Assembly: GCA_944386225.1 (NCBI GenBank)
Contig: CALXAH010000022.1
Span: 1-58,149 of the forward strand
Length of the DNA stretch: 58,149 nucleotides
Reading direction: 5' to 3'
Source: an uncultured Gemmiger sp.
GTDB lineage: Bacteria > Bacillota > Clostridia > Oscillospirales > Ruminococcaceae
Under the pieces are notes generated by a model, which did not search any database, had not been told where the DNA came from, and was given only the letters and a program-made list of their open reading frames with translations. Positions 33,983-42,209 of the stretch are shown in pieces. Within the stretch, counting starts at the first letter, position 1. Each line of letters starts with the position of its first letter. Both the position numbers and the translations under genes were made by a program.

Positions 33983-34995
33983 TGCGGCTGGGGGATACGG
34001 TGCGGTTCACCCGTCCGCCGGGTCTGGAGGCCTGGGCGGCGGTGGGCGGCAAAAAGGAGGCGGACGGCCCGCTGGCCGTCGGGTTCGACCTGCTGTTTAC
34101 CGACAACCGGCTGGGTGAAGAAACCTGGGAGCAGGCCGAAAGCACCCTGCAGCGCCATTGCGTGGAGCTGGTGCTGCAAAAGGCGGGGCTGGGGGCGGCG
34201 CAGGTGGATCTGGCGCTGGGGGGCGACCTGCAAAGCCAGTGCACCGCCACCGCCTATACCTTTCGAAGCCTGGACATTCCCTTTGCGGGGGTGTACGGGG
34301 CCTGTTCCACCATGGCGGAGACGCTGGGCCTGGCGGCCTGTCTGACGGCGGGCGGCGCGGCGGGCCGGGCCCTGGCCATGACCAGCAGCCATTTCTGCGC
34401 GGCGGAACGGCAGTTCCGCACCCCGCTGAACTACGGGGGCAAGCGCACCCCCACCGCCCAGTGGACGGCCACCGGCGCGGGGGCCTGCCTGGTAACGGCC
34501 CAGGCCGGGCCGGGGCAGGTGCAGCTGACGGCGGCGGCCTTTGGCCGGGTGCGGGACCTGTCGGTGCGGGACGGCACCAACATGGGCGGGGCGATGGCCC
34601 CCGCCGCCGCGGAAACGCTCTGCCGCTTCTTTGCGGACAACCGGTGCCGCCCCGCCGACTACGACGGGGTGTATACCGGCGATCTGGGGGTGGTGGGCAG
34701 CGAGCTTCTGGCACAGCTGCTGACGGCGGAAGGGATTGACCTGGCCGACCGCCACCGGGACTGCGGCCTGCTGCTTTACGACCGGGAAACCCAGCAGACC
34801 GGCGCGGGCGGCAGCGGCGCGGGCTGCGCGGCCAGCGTGCTGACGGCCCATATCCTGCCCGCGCTGAAGGCCGGCCGGATGCGCCGGGTGCTGCTGGTGT
34901 GCACCGGCGCGCTCATGAGCACCACCACCCTGCTGCAGGGGGAAAGCATCCCCGCCGTGGCCCATCTGGTGGAACTGACCGCGCCGGAGAGTTAA
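33955..34995 (+). CDS. spoVAD: Stage V sporulation protein AD
   Basis: 346 residues, thiolase-fold cytoplasmic subunit that binds dipicolinic acid. Seen: RLGDTVRFTRPPGLEAWAAV, GKKEADGPL, GVYGACSTMAETLGLAACLT (the modified active-site Cys region), TSSHFCAAERQFRTPLNYGG, and GAGGSGAGCAASVLTAHILP. Start chosen as GTG 33955, overlapping spoVAC by 28 bases, because GGGGGGTGAT lies just upstream; ATG 33940 or GTG 33970 are alternatives and would alter the length by only 5 residues. The stop is followed at once by repeat R7. Confidence 0.93.
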   Translation: MADPSVAAVVRLGDTVRFTRPPGLEAWAAVGGKKEADGPLAVGFDLLFTDNRLGEETWEQAESTLQRHCVELVLQKAGLGAAQVDLALGGDLQSQCTATAYTFRSLDIPFAGVYGACSTMAETLGLAACLTAGGAAGRALAMTSSHFCAAERQFRTPLNYGGKRTPTAQWTATGAGACLVTAQAGPGQVQLTAAAFGRVRDLSVRDGTNMGGAMAPAAAETLCRFFADNRCRPADYDGVYTGDLGVVGSELLAQLLTAEGIDLADRHRDCGLLLYDRETQQTGAGGSGAGCAASVLTAHILPALKAGRMRRVLLVCTGALMSTTTLLQGESIPAVAHLVELTAPES

Positions 34996-34997
34996 TT

Positions 34998-35103
34998 GAG
35001 CCAATATGGGGGACCAGTCCCCCATACCCCCACTAAGCGGGACGATAATTCGTCCCGCGATTTCCGGGGGTCTGGGGGATATGTTATATCCCCCAGATCA
35101 GCC
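34998..35103 (+). repeat. Modular palindromic repeat, copy R7 (short)
   Basis: a-type GGGGGAC/GTCCCCC hairpin, d-type GCGGGACGA/TCGTCCCGC hairpin, then TTTCCGGGGG and the terminal GGGGGATAT/ATATCCCCC hairpin with CAGATC. It sits inside the spoVA operon between spoVAD and spoVAE. Confidence 0.88.
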
Positions 35104-35125
35104 CCAAATACAACGAGGTGAACCT

Positions 35126-35482
35126 ATGCATTATCTATGGGCGTTCCTGGTGGGCGGCACGCTCTGCGTGGCCGGCCAGCTGCTGATCGACCTGACCAAC
35201 CTGACCCCCGCCCGGGTGCTGGTGCTCTACGTGACCAGCGGCGTACTGCTGAGCGCGGTGGGGCTGTACGGCCCGCTGGCCGAACTGGCCGGGGCCGGGG
35301 CCACCGTACCGCTGACCGGCTTCGGCCACCTGCTGGCGCAGGGGGTAAAACGGGCAGTGGACGAACAGGGCCTGCTGGGCGCGCTGACCGGCGGCGGCGC
35401 GGCCTGCGCGGCAGGGGTGGCCGCCAGCCTGCTGACCGGCGTGGCCGCCAGCCTGCTGACCAAAAGCCACGACCAGAACTGA
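35126..35482 (+). CDS. spoVAE: Stage V sporulation protein AE (SpoVAEb)
   Basis: 118 residues, very hydrophobic, four membrane segments: LWAFLVGGTLCVAGQLLIDL, NLTPARVLVLYVTSGVLLSA, GAGATVPLTGFGHLLAQGVK and the last helix around LTGGGAACAAGVAASLLTGV. These are the standard SpoVAEb phrases. A near-perfect internal repeat (GVAASLLTGVAASLLT) gives a local duplication. ATG 35126 after CGAGGTGAACC. Forms the membrane channel with SpoVAC; separated from spoVAD by repeat R7. Confidence 0.93.
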   Translation: MHYLWAFLVGGTLCVAGQLLIDLTNLTPARVLVLYVTSGVLLSAVGLYGPLAELAGAGATVPLTGFGHLLAQGVKRAVDEQGLLGALTGGGAACAAGVAASLLTGVAASLLTKSHDQN

Positions 35483-35485
35483 AAA

Positions 35486-35528
35486 CAGGCCCGGAGCAAG
35501 GGAACCCCCCCTGCCCCGGGCCTGTTCT
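35486..35528 (+). terminator. Terminator after the spoVA operon
   Basis: AGGCCCGGAGC...CCGGGCCT hairpin (35489-35523) followed by GTTCTTT. Confidence 0.7.
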
Positions 35529-35537
35529 TTGCCGGTT

Positions 35538-36512
35538 TTACCCCGCCAGCGGGCCGTAGGCTACATAGAAGCTGCTCACCGCGCCCTCCCGGAAATAGAC
35601 ACAGAGGATCATGCCCTCGGTGTGGTAGTCCGCCCGGATCGCGTCGCCGCTCACCGCCAGGCGGCCCCAGTCGGTATCGGAAATCTGGTACAGCGGCACC
35701 GAGACCTCCTCCCCGGCCGCGGCCCGGGTCTGCATATCCGCAAACACCGCCGCCGGGTCGGCCAGCACCGCCTCATCGGCACAATAGAACCGGTTCAGCG
35801 CCTCGGCCGCCTCGGTTCCGATGGTCAGGCCCCGGGGCCCTTCGATCCGGGTATCGCTGTTCACCGCCACCAGCGCCAGATCCTAGTTTTCGGTGGCCAC
35901 ATACACCGAGATCTGCGGGTCGGCCATGCGGATGGGCATGGCGGTGATCGCGCCGCTGCCGATCAGCGGCGCCTGCTGGGCCATCCAGTCCTCTATGCTG
36001 GTATCCAGTTCCAGCCCGGCGGCGGCCACCTGCTCCAGGGTGGTGCCCGGCGCAAAGAACACGCCCTCACCCAGATCCTCCGTCCAGAAGGGATCTTCTC
36101 CGGTCTGGTTCGCGGCGGCCTGCTCTTCGGTCAGCGGATATCCGCCCTCCTCCGGCTCAGCCTGCGGTTCGCCGTTCTCATCCGCCGCGGCCTGGGCTTC
36201 CTCCCGCTTGGCGGTCAGGGCGTCGCTCTCGCCGCACTGGGCAATACCTTCTTCCACAGCCGCCAGCGCTGCCGCCCCGTCGCCCTGGGCCAGGTATACA
36301 TCCGCCAGCCCGATATAGGCTTCCTCCCGCTTCGGGTCCACCCGGATGGCTTCCCGGAACGCCAGGATCGCTTCCTCATAGCTCTGCTCGCTCAGCAGCC
36401 GCATGCCCAGATCGTACTGTTCCTTCCAGGCCGCCTGGGCGTTCCGGCTACAGCCCGCCAATACCGCCAGGGTCAGCGCCAGCGCCAGCAGCGTGCGCAG
36501 AATCTTTTTCAT
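35538..36512 (-). pseudogene. TPR lipoprotein gene split by an in-frame amber codon
   Basis: The first part, 36512-35883, encodes a 209-residue lipoprotein: signal with lipobox LAGC, TPR-like repeats (YDLGMRLLSEQSYEEAILAF to AYIGLADVYLAQGDGAAALA), a Glu-rich stretch, and ISVYVATEN. A TAG at 35885-35883 follows, after which the same frame continues without a shift (DLALVAVNSDTRIEGPRGLT...) to a TGA at 35538, through a domain resembling those at the end of related TPR lipoproteins. Either a point nonsense mutation has truncated the gene, the codon is read through, or the assembly has an error. ATG 36512 has GGAGGAGGAG upstream. A separate 110-residue product from GTG 35870 is unlikely for lack of a ribosome site. 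Confidence 0.78.
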
Positions 36513-36604
36513 AGTCTCCTCCTCCTTTGTCTTTTGCCAGTGTACCACATTCCGGGACAGTGCGGGCCTGCCAGTTCTGCGCGCAACTGTGCCAATCCGG
36601 AAGA

Positions 36605-36648
36605 AAACCGGCAGGGCCGGGGCGCAATGCGCCCCGGCCCTGCCGGTT
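36605..36648 (-). terminator. 44-bp perfect palindromic terminator (copy 1)
   Basis: Perfect arms AAACCGGCAGGGCCGGGGCG + CA, with no spacer, followed on the minus strand by TTTTCTTCC. A 40-bp identical core recurs at 40945-40984. Ends the alpha/beta hydrolase transcript. Confidence 0.82.
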
Positions 36649-36671
36649 TGTATATAAGAGGAGAAAACAAT

Positions 36672-38429
36672 TTATACCACCAGCTGCTGGGTATTGACCG
36701 ACAGCCAGGTAATAAAGGCGGCGTTGGTCATGGCAACCACATAGATGTTGCCGGTTTTCTTGTAGAAATAGGTCACCACCTTGGCGATAACGAGATAGAG
36801 CAGCAGCATGCCCATCATAGCGCCCTGGGCACGGGACATCTCCCGGCCGGTGATGGGGGTCACATGGGTCAGGATCAGCTCACCGTAGAGCGCGCCCAGG
36901 AACAGGGCGGCGGGCAGGGCGTTGGCCAGCAGGGTGATCAGATAGTTCACGGTTTCGTTGCCGCTGCGCAGCCGCAGGCCCTCGGCCTGGATAAAGGCGT
37001 ACACGGTGAACAGCACCGCAAAGATCACAAAATACACCAGATAGCTGACCAGCCGGTTGGCGCTGACCGAGGCAAAATAGGTCTGGAAGATACGGCCGTA
37101 CCAGCCCACGGTGCGTTCGCCCACCACGGCGCAGGCGTAGGGCAGCGCCACGGCGGCCAGGCCGAAGAGCACCGCCCGGCCCAGGTTGGCGGGGGTGGTG
37201 CGCAGGCGGGCCAGGGCCGCGCCGCGGTCCATGGTTTTATCCACCGCCATCCGCACCAGGAAGAACGCGGTGCCGATCAGCGCGGACAGGAAGAACCACC
37301 ACACAAAGCCGTTGGTGCTCTGCACCGGGAACAGGTTCGGCGCCATACCCAGAATGGTCTGCCCCTGCATGATGGTGGTTTTGACGATCAGGGCGGACAG
37401 GATGCCCGGCACCAGCAGGAAGATCCAGAATTTGGCGTCACCCCGGGAGGTGGCGGCGGGCACGGGGCGGCACAGCGGCGCGAAGAATTTGGTATCCAGC
37501 AGCAGGCTGCCCATCGGGAAAAGCATCACGCACAGGCTGATGGCGGCGGCCAGCACCGCCAGTTCCTGCCACAGATAGATGTGGCTGGAGGGGGCCAGCC
37601 CGCTCACGTTGCCGCCCACGGTGGTGTCGATGTAGGTCAGGATATCGGTGACCGAGCCGGGCATGATGTTGGACAGGCTGTGGAAGGTGTTGGGGGTATA
37701 GAGCACCCGGGCGGAACCGTCCGCCGCGTCGCCGTACCACTGGCCGGGCACAAATTCCTCGTTGGTCACGCCGGCCAGCGCGGGCATGGCCCCGTAGTTC
37801 AGCGCGTCCTCATGCACCACATCCCAGAAGGTGCCCTGGCCGCACTCGTCCAGCAGGCCCCAGACCGCGCCCACGTTGATACCCTCGTAGACGGCGGGAT
37901 CCTCGCTGGCTACACCGCAGCCGATGAACAGCACGCTGCGGCTGGCAGCGGAAGCGGCGTATTCGCAGGTGATGGCAGCGGACGCCTGTGCGCCGCCGTT
38001 GGAGTGGCCGGTAGAGGCCAGACGGTCGGTGTCCACAAAGGTCAGGCTGGTCAGGTATTTCATGGCGGCCACCGCGCCGGAGCTGCCCTCGGCGCTAAAG
38101 TCGGAGCTCATGGTGCCGTAGTAGTCATAGGCCAGCACCACATAGCCCCGGCGGGCCAGTTCCAGTGAATAGCTGGCATAGAAGGTATGGGGGGTATTGC
38201 CGCCGGGGCATACCAGCACGCCGGCAGCGGGGGTCTCGGGGGTGGCGTTGGACGGCACAAACAGGGTGGCCGACAGGTTCACGCCCTCGTCGGTAACCCA
38301 GTTCACGGCGCGGGTTTCCACCGTAAAGCCGCTGGTCAGGGTGGCCGCCAGCAGCAGCATACTGGCCGCAAATACCGCCAGCGCCGCCAGCAGGGCCAGC
38401 GCCCGGCGGGAGATCGTTTGCTTTTTCAT
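36672..38429 (-). CDS. Alpha/beta hydrolase fused to a multi-pass membrane domain
   Basis: 585 residues. Signal-like first helix (ALALLAALAVFAASMLLLAA), then an extracytoplasmic alpha/beta hydrolase (about 40-295): VLVCPGGNTPHTFYA oxyanion region, LAYDYYGTMSSD, and nucleophile elbow TGHSNGGAQ with Ser143; NTFHSL near 250 supplies a candidate catalytic His. The C-terminal half (about 305-585) has eight or so membrane helices. The arrangement is that of uncharacterised membrane-tethered dienelactone-hydrolase-like enzymes; no substrate can be assigned. ATG 38429 after GAAGGAGGAACGC. Monocistronic. Confidence 0.8.
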   Translation of the reverse strand: MKKQTISRRALALLAALAVFAASMLLLAATLTSGFTVETRAVNWVTDEGVNLSATLFVPSNATPETPAAGVLVCPGGNTPHTFYASYSLELARRGYVVLAYDYYGTMSSDFSAEGSSGAVAAMKYLTSLTFVDTDRLASTGHSNGGAQASAAITCEYAASAASRSVLFIGCGVASEDPAVYEGINVGAVWGLLDECGQGTFWDVVHEDALNYGAMPALAGVTNEEFVPGQWYGDAADGSARVLYTPNTFHSLSNIMPGSVTDILTYIDTTVGGNVSGLAPSSHIYLWQELAVLAAAISLCVMLFPMGSLLLDTKFFAPLCRPVPAATSRGDAKFWIFLLVPGILSALIVKTTIMQGQTILGMAPNLFPVQSTNGFVWWFFLSALIGTAFFLVRMAVDKTMDRGAALARLRTTPANLGRAVLFGLAAVALPYACAVVGERTVGWYGRIFQTYFASVSANRLVSYLVYFVIFAVLFTVYAFIQAEGLRLRSGNETVNYLITLLANALPAALFLGALYGELILTHVTPITGREMSRAQGAMMGMLLLYLVIAKVVTYFYKKTGNIYVVAMTNAAFITWLSVNTQQLVV

Positions 38430-38506
38430 GGTTTGCGTTCCTCCTTCGGTAGGCAGATGGGGGCGGCCCGGCCCCGGGCTCCGGCGCCGCCTGTTGTGCT
38501 GTCTGT

Positions 38507-38536
38507 ATTATACGCCCTGCCGCCCGGGCGCCACAA
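38507..38536 (-). promoter_or_regulatory. Probable promoter of the membrane alpha/beta hydrolase
   Basis: Minus strand: TTGTGG (38536-38531), 18-base spacer, TATAAT (38512-38507). A 14-bp palindrome ATGAAAATTTTCAT lies further upstream at 38583-38596 and could be an operator. Confidence 0.45.
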
Positions 38537-38599
38537 TTCGCAATCCAGCCAAGGATTTTCATAAAAAAGCGCCGGTTTGCGCATGAAAATTTTCATATA

Positions 38600-38640
38600 A
38601 AAAATGCCGGTGCCCCTTCCGAAGAAAGAGCACCGGCCTG
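38600..38640 (-). terminator. Terminator of the LacI-family regulator gene
   Basis: Minus strand: GCCGGTGCTCTTTCTTCGG then aAGGGGCACCGGC followed by ATTTTTTAT; arms GCCGGTGC/GCACCGGC. Confidence 0.8.
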
Positions 38641-38651
38641 CCGGTTTCGCG

Positions 38652-39689
38652 TTATACCGACGCCCGCTCGGTGAGCGCCGGGCACAGATGCACCTGCCGG
38701 GGAATCATCCGTTCCACCGGTTCCTGCAGGCGGGCCAGCAGTTCCACCGCCGCCGCGCAGACCCGCTCGGTGGGCACCTCCACCGAGGTGACCGGCGGGC
38801 AGAGGAAGGGCGCGTATTCGCTGTGGAACGCGATCACCTTCACGTCCCGGGGCACCCGTTTTTCCAGCTCGGCCAGATGCCACAGCGCCCCGGCCAGATA
38901 GGCGTCGTTCCAGCCCAGGATACCGTCGATATCCGGGTTGCGCGCAAAGGCCTCTTTGGCGGCTTTGTACCCCGCCTCGGCAAAAGGAATGTTGCCCACC
39001 GGCAGCGGTTCAAAAGCGGCCAGGCAGTCGGTTTCCTCCAGTCCGGCGTGCCGTATCTGCTGCCAGAACCCGGCCAGCCGCTGGGCGGAGGCCTTGTTCT
39101 TGTCCGGCGGCGGCCCCAGATAGGCCAGCCGGTGGCAGCCCGCCTCCAGCAGGCGTTTCACCGCGATCATCGCCCCGGCGTCGTTCTCCCGCAGGATGCA
39201 GTTCACCTGGGGATAGCTGTCGGCAAATTCCGAGATCAGCACCACCGGGATCCGGCAGTCCCGCAGGTAATCCACCTCCGCGTCGCTCAGCTTCATCATC
39301 GGCAGCATGGGCACAAAGATCCCGCAGACCCGCTCCCGGCAGATGGATTCCAACGCCTGTATCAGCGGCACCCGGCTCAGGTCATAATAACAGTCCAGCA
39401 CATGATACCCCGCCTTTTCCGCCTGACGGGTGAACTGGGCCTTCATCTCCAGGCCGTATCCGTCGTACTGAAAGGGCGGCAGCAGAATCCCGAAGGTCTT
39501 GCACCGGGGATACCGGCTGGCGTGATCCGCCGGCGGCTCAAAGCCCAGTTCCTCGATGGCCCGGCGGATCGCCTCCCGCTTTTCTTTGGACAGATACCCG
39601 CTGTCGTTCAGATACCGGCTCACCGCCGCGCCGGACACCCCGGCCCGGCGGGCCACCTCGCTCATCCTGATCTCACCGTATCGCGCCAT
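38652..39689 (-). CDS. LacI/GalR-family transcriptional regulator
   Basis: 345 residues. N-terminal helix-turn-helix and hinge (IRMSEVARRAGVSGAAVSRY, LNDSGYLSKEKREAIRRAIE) followed by a periplasmic-binding-like sugar-sensing domain (TFGILLPPFQYDGYGLEMKA; GILGWNDAYLAGALW; VTSVEVPTERV). ATG 39689 has AAAGGAG ten bases upstream and overlaps the MFS gene by 17 bases, so it is co-transcribed with it. The likely operators are the palindromes TACACACGTGTGTA (47863-47876) and its near-copy at 48037-48050 ahead of the sugar operon; the inducer is probably a sugar from that pathway (inference). Confidence 0.93.
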   Translation of the reverse strand: MARYGEIRMSEVARRAGVSGAAVSRYLNDSGYLSKEKREAIRRAIEELGFEPPADHASRYPRCKTFGILLPPFQYDGYGLEMKAQFTRQAEKAGYHVLDCYYDLSRVPLIQALESICRERVCGIFVPMLPMMKLSDAEVDYLRDCRIPVVLISEFADSYPQVNCILRENDAGAMIAVKRLLEAGCHRLAYLGPPPDKNKASAQRLAGFWQQIRHAGLEETDCLAAFEPLPVGNIPFAEAGYKAAKEAFARNPDIDGILGWNDAYLAGALWHLAELEKRVPRDVKVIAFHSEYAPFLCPPVTSVEVPTERVCAAAVELLARLQEPVERMIPRQVHLCPALTERASV

Positions 39690-40836
39690 CCCCGGTTTGC
39701 TCCTTTCCCTGTTCCTCTTTCGGCAGCGCCAGCACCAGCCAGATCCCGCCCGCCACGGCCAGCAGGGCCGCCGGCACAAAGGCCAGCCGCAGCGGGCCGG
39801 GCCATACCGCCAGCAGCCCGTTGGCCAGCAGGGCGCAGAAGGCCATCTGCACCCCGGTCCAGACGGCGGCGGCCCGGGCCTGTGCCGCGCCGCCCCGCCG
39901 GGCAATCAGTTCCATCACACCGGGCTGCAGCAGCCCGTAGCTGGGCCCCTCGGCCAGCTGGACCACCGCCAGCGCCCAGGGCCCCAGCGGCAGCGCCATA
40001 CAGGCCAGACGCAGCGCCATTGCCGCCGCGCCCGCCCCCATCAGCGCCCGCAGAGAAAGCCGGCGCCGCAGCCGGGGCCAGGCGGCCAGCACCGGCAGAC
40101 AGCTCAGGCTGATAATGGCCATCGCCGTCCCCTGCTGACGGCTGGCGCCCCCCTGCTCCACAACCAGCAGCGGCAGAAAGGCCAGCACCACCCGCCAGCC
40201 GGTGAACAGCAGGATGCCCGCCGGCAGCAGCCGCAGCAGAGGCACACCGGCCCGGCCGCCGGTGCGGGCCTGGGTGGCGGGCGGCTCCCCTTCCGGCAGG
40301 CTGTATACCAGGGCCAGCGCCGCGGCCAGGCCCGCCGTGTGCACCCGGAACATCAGCCCCATGCCCGCACGGGCCAGCAGATCCCCCAGCCCGGCGGACA
40401 GCACCGCCCCGCTCAGGCCGCCCAGCGCCCGCATCCGGCTGTACTGTATCCGGGGATACCGGGCACCCAGCCGCAAGGTCAGCGCGTCCAGCTGACCCAG
40501 GGCGGAAAAGTCCAGCAGCGTCAGGGGCAGCAGCGCGGCCAGCACCGGCCCCAGCCGGGCGGGCACGCCGCCCAGCAGCAAGCCGAAGGGCAGCGCCCCG
40601 GTCAGGCACAGCGTCAGCACCCGCCGGGGGGACAGGCGGGCCGCCAGCCGCCCCATGACAAACTGGCTGCCGAAGTTTACCAGCGCCACACCGGTGTTGA
40701 CCAGGGCAATCTGCCCCGCGCCGAACCCCCGCCCGCTCAAATATACAGACAGGAACGAAAAGCACGATATATACCCAGCGTAGTACAGCACATACGCCGC
40801 CCCCAAACGCGCCGAAACTGCCCGCTGCCCCTGCAT
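39673..40836 (-). CDS. MFS transporter
   Basis: 387 residues, about 12 membrane helices. The loop after helix 2 reads GRLAARLSPRRV, matching the MFS G-x-x-x-D/R-R-x-G-R-R pattern loosely, and SRMRALGGLSGAVLS follows helix 4. Its shape fits the MFS_1-like/LacY-type sugar porter group, but the substrate is not readable. ATG 40836 is chosen because AAAAAGGAGG sits just before it; the in-frame ATG at 40857 precedes that ribosome site. Upstream on the minus strand is a direct repeat TGTGAAAA-CAGA-TGTGAAAA (about 40868-40891) that may be regulatory. Confidence 0.87.
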   Translation of the reverse strand: MQGQRAVSARLGAAYVLYYAGYISCFSFLSVYLSGRGFGAGQIALVNTGVALVNFGSQFVMGRLAARLSPRRVLTLCLTGALPFGLLLGGVPARLGPVLAALLPLTLLDFSALGQLDALTLRLGARYPRIQYSRMRALGGLSGAVLSAGLGDLLARAGMGLMFRVHTAGLAAALALVYSLPEGEPPATQARTGGRAGVPLLRLLPAGILLFTGWRVVLAFLPLLVVEQGGASRQQGTAMAIISLSCLPVLAAWPRLRRRLSLRALMGAGAAAMALRLACMALPLGPWALAVVQLAEGPSYGLLQPGVMELIARRGGAAQARAAAVWTGVQMAFCALLANGLLAVWPGPLRLAFVPAALLAVAGGIWLVLALPKEEQGKEQTGDGAIR

Positions 40837-40944
40837 TTCCGCTTCCTCCTTTTTCATATATCAACCAATATTTTCACATCTGTTTTCACACCCAGCCTAC
40901 CACAGATTGGCGGCGAACGCAAGCCCATACCGGCGGCGCGAAAA

Positions 40945-40984
40945 ACCGGCAGGGCCGGGGCGCAATGCGCCCCGGCCCTGCCGG
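40945..40984 (-). terminator. 40-bp perfect palindromic terminator (copy 2)
   Basis: Arms ACCGGCAGGGCCGGGGCGCA and its complement, followed on the minus strand by TTTTTCGC. Same core sequence as at 36605-36648. Ends the sugar operon after the SIS gene. Confidence 0.85.
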
Positions 40985-41032
40985 TCTGTGTAGGCTGCCG
41001 CGCGGCCGGAAAGCCGCACAACAAGGGGGATC

Positions 41033-42094
41033 TTATTTGTCGTTCAGCACGATGGCCTGGGTCAGGTGACGGGGGTTGTCCGCGTCGATGCCCTTCTTCT
41101 CGGCGATGTAGTAGCCCAGGAACTGGCCGATCAGGCCGATCAGCGCCGCGCTGCGGGCCGCGTCGTAGCCGCAGCCCAGCTCCAGGTGATAGGCCGCGTC
41201 GGGCATGGCCTCGGTCACGCCCTCGCCGATGGCCACGGTCACGCCGCCGTAGCTGTTCATCTGGGTCAGCAGGGCCGCGTCCTCCTTCATGGTCTCGGGA
41301 TGGGCCAGGGTCACCAGCAGGGTGTTCTCGTCCACCAGGCTCATGGGGCCGTGGCGGTACTCCAGGCTGAAATAGGCCTCGCTGTTGGCAATGCCCATCT
41401 CCTTCATCTTGTTCATGCACTCGTTGGCCACGCCGTAGTATTCGCCCTGGCCCAGGGTGATGTACAGATTCAGTTCCGGATGCTCGGCCACGATGGTGCG
41501 GGCCAGGTCATCGGTGGCTTTCAGCAGGCGGCGGGCATGGTCGGGGTAGGCGGCCAGGCTTTCCAGCTCGGCCTTCTTGCCCGCCACGTGCAGGCTCAGC
41601 ACGGTGGCCAGATAGACCATGCTGGTGAAGCTGCGGGTCATGATGACGCTGTCCTCGGCGGTTTCGGGGCTCAGGATGTAGGCGTCGTTGTACAGGCGGC
41701 TGTCCGCGTCGCAGGTGATGGCCAGGGTCTTGACCTCCGGCAGGCTACGCACCTTGTCGATGGCCATGCGCACCTCGGTGGTGTAGCTCTTGCGGGTGAT
41801 GGGCAGGATCAGCACCTTGCGGCCCGGCTTGACGTACACCCGGGGGAAGAAGTACAGCTCACTGCAGCAGACCGCCTTGGCGGGGATGTCGTTGAACTCG
41901 CTGAAGATATGGGCGGCGGTCTGGGCCAGGTAGAGGCTGGTGCCGCAGCCGGTGAAGATCAGCTCGTCGTACGGTTCACTGAACACCTTGTCCAGGGTCT
42001 CCTGGATGGCGGGCAGGGTGGCGTTGATGGCGGCAAAGGAATCGGCCTGGCCGTAGATTTCGGCGTAGGTCAGCGCACTGTTTTTCTTTTCCAT
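41033..42094 (-). CDS. Double SIS-domain sugar isomerase/deaminase (AgaS/GlmS-C-like)
   Basis: 353 residues with two SIS domains (about 30-165 and 205-345). ELIFTGCGTSLYLAQTAAHI is the first phosphosugar loop; SEAYFSLEYRHGPMSLVDEN is the characteristic second-domain motif with the catalytic Glu and His region. Family members (GlmS isomerase part, AgaS, FrlB) isomerise or deaminate aldose/ketose amino-sugar phosphates. ATG 42094 after AAAGGAGCGACCC. Last gene of the sugar operon, followed by the palindromic terminator. Exact reaction unknown. Confidence 0.87.
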   Translation of the reverse strand: MEKKNSALTYAEIYGQADSFAAINATLPAIQETLDKVFSEPYDELIFTGCGTSLYLAQTAAHIFSEFNDIPAKAVCCSELYFFPRVYVKPGRKVLILPITRKSYTTEVRMAIDKVRSLPEVKTLAITCDADSRLYNDAYILSPETAEDSVIMTRSFTSMVYLATVLSLHVAGKKAELESLAAYPDHARRLLKATDDLARTIVAEHPELNLYITLGQGEYYGVANECMNKMKEMGIANSEAYFSLEYRHGPMSLVDENTLLVTLAHPETMKEDAALLTQMNSYGGVTVAIGEGVTEAMPDAAYHLELGCGYDAARSAALIGLIGQFLGYYIAEKKGIDADNPRHLTQAIVLNDK

Positions 42095-42149
42095 GATGGG
42101 TCGCTCCTTTCAGCGTAGGGCGGCAAAGCCGCCGGTAAAATCGGTTCAA

Positions 42150-42194
42150 TCAGAGCTCCGGCCCTTGGTCGGAGGCATCGAAACGGGGGCCCAT
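42150..42194 (-). CDS. Very small ORF with strong ribosome site (14 codons)
   Basis: MGPRFDASDQGPEL followed by TGA. AAAGGAG lies 7 bases before the ATG, as good a site as those of the real genes. It sits in the 115-base gap between the isomerase and the SIS gene, ahead of a GGCGGC/GCCGCC hairpin. It could be a leader peptide that spaces translation, or a chance ATG behind a relic ribosome site. Confidence 0.25.
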   Translation of the reverse strand: MGPRFDASDQGPEL

Positions 42195-42209
42195 ACACGT
42201 ACTCCTTTC

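Noticed and set aside
35538-35870. A separate 110-residue gene
   Set aside because: No ribosome site before GTG 35870 and it continues in phase from the TPR lipoprotein across a single TAG, so it was treated as the C-terminal part of one broken gene.
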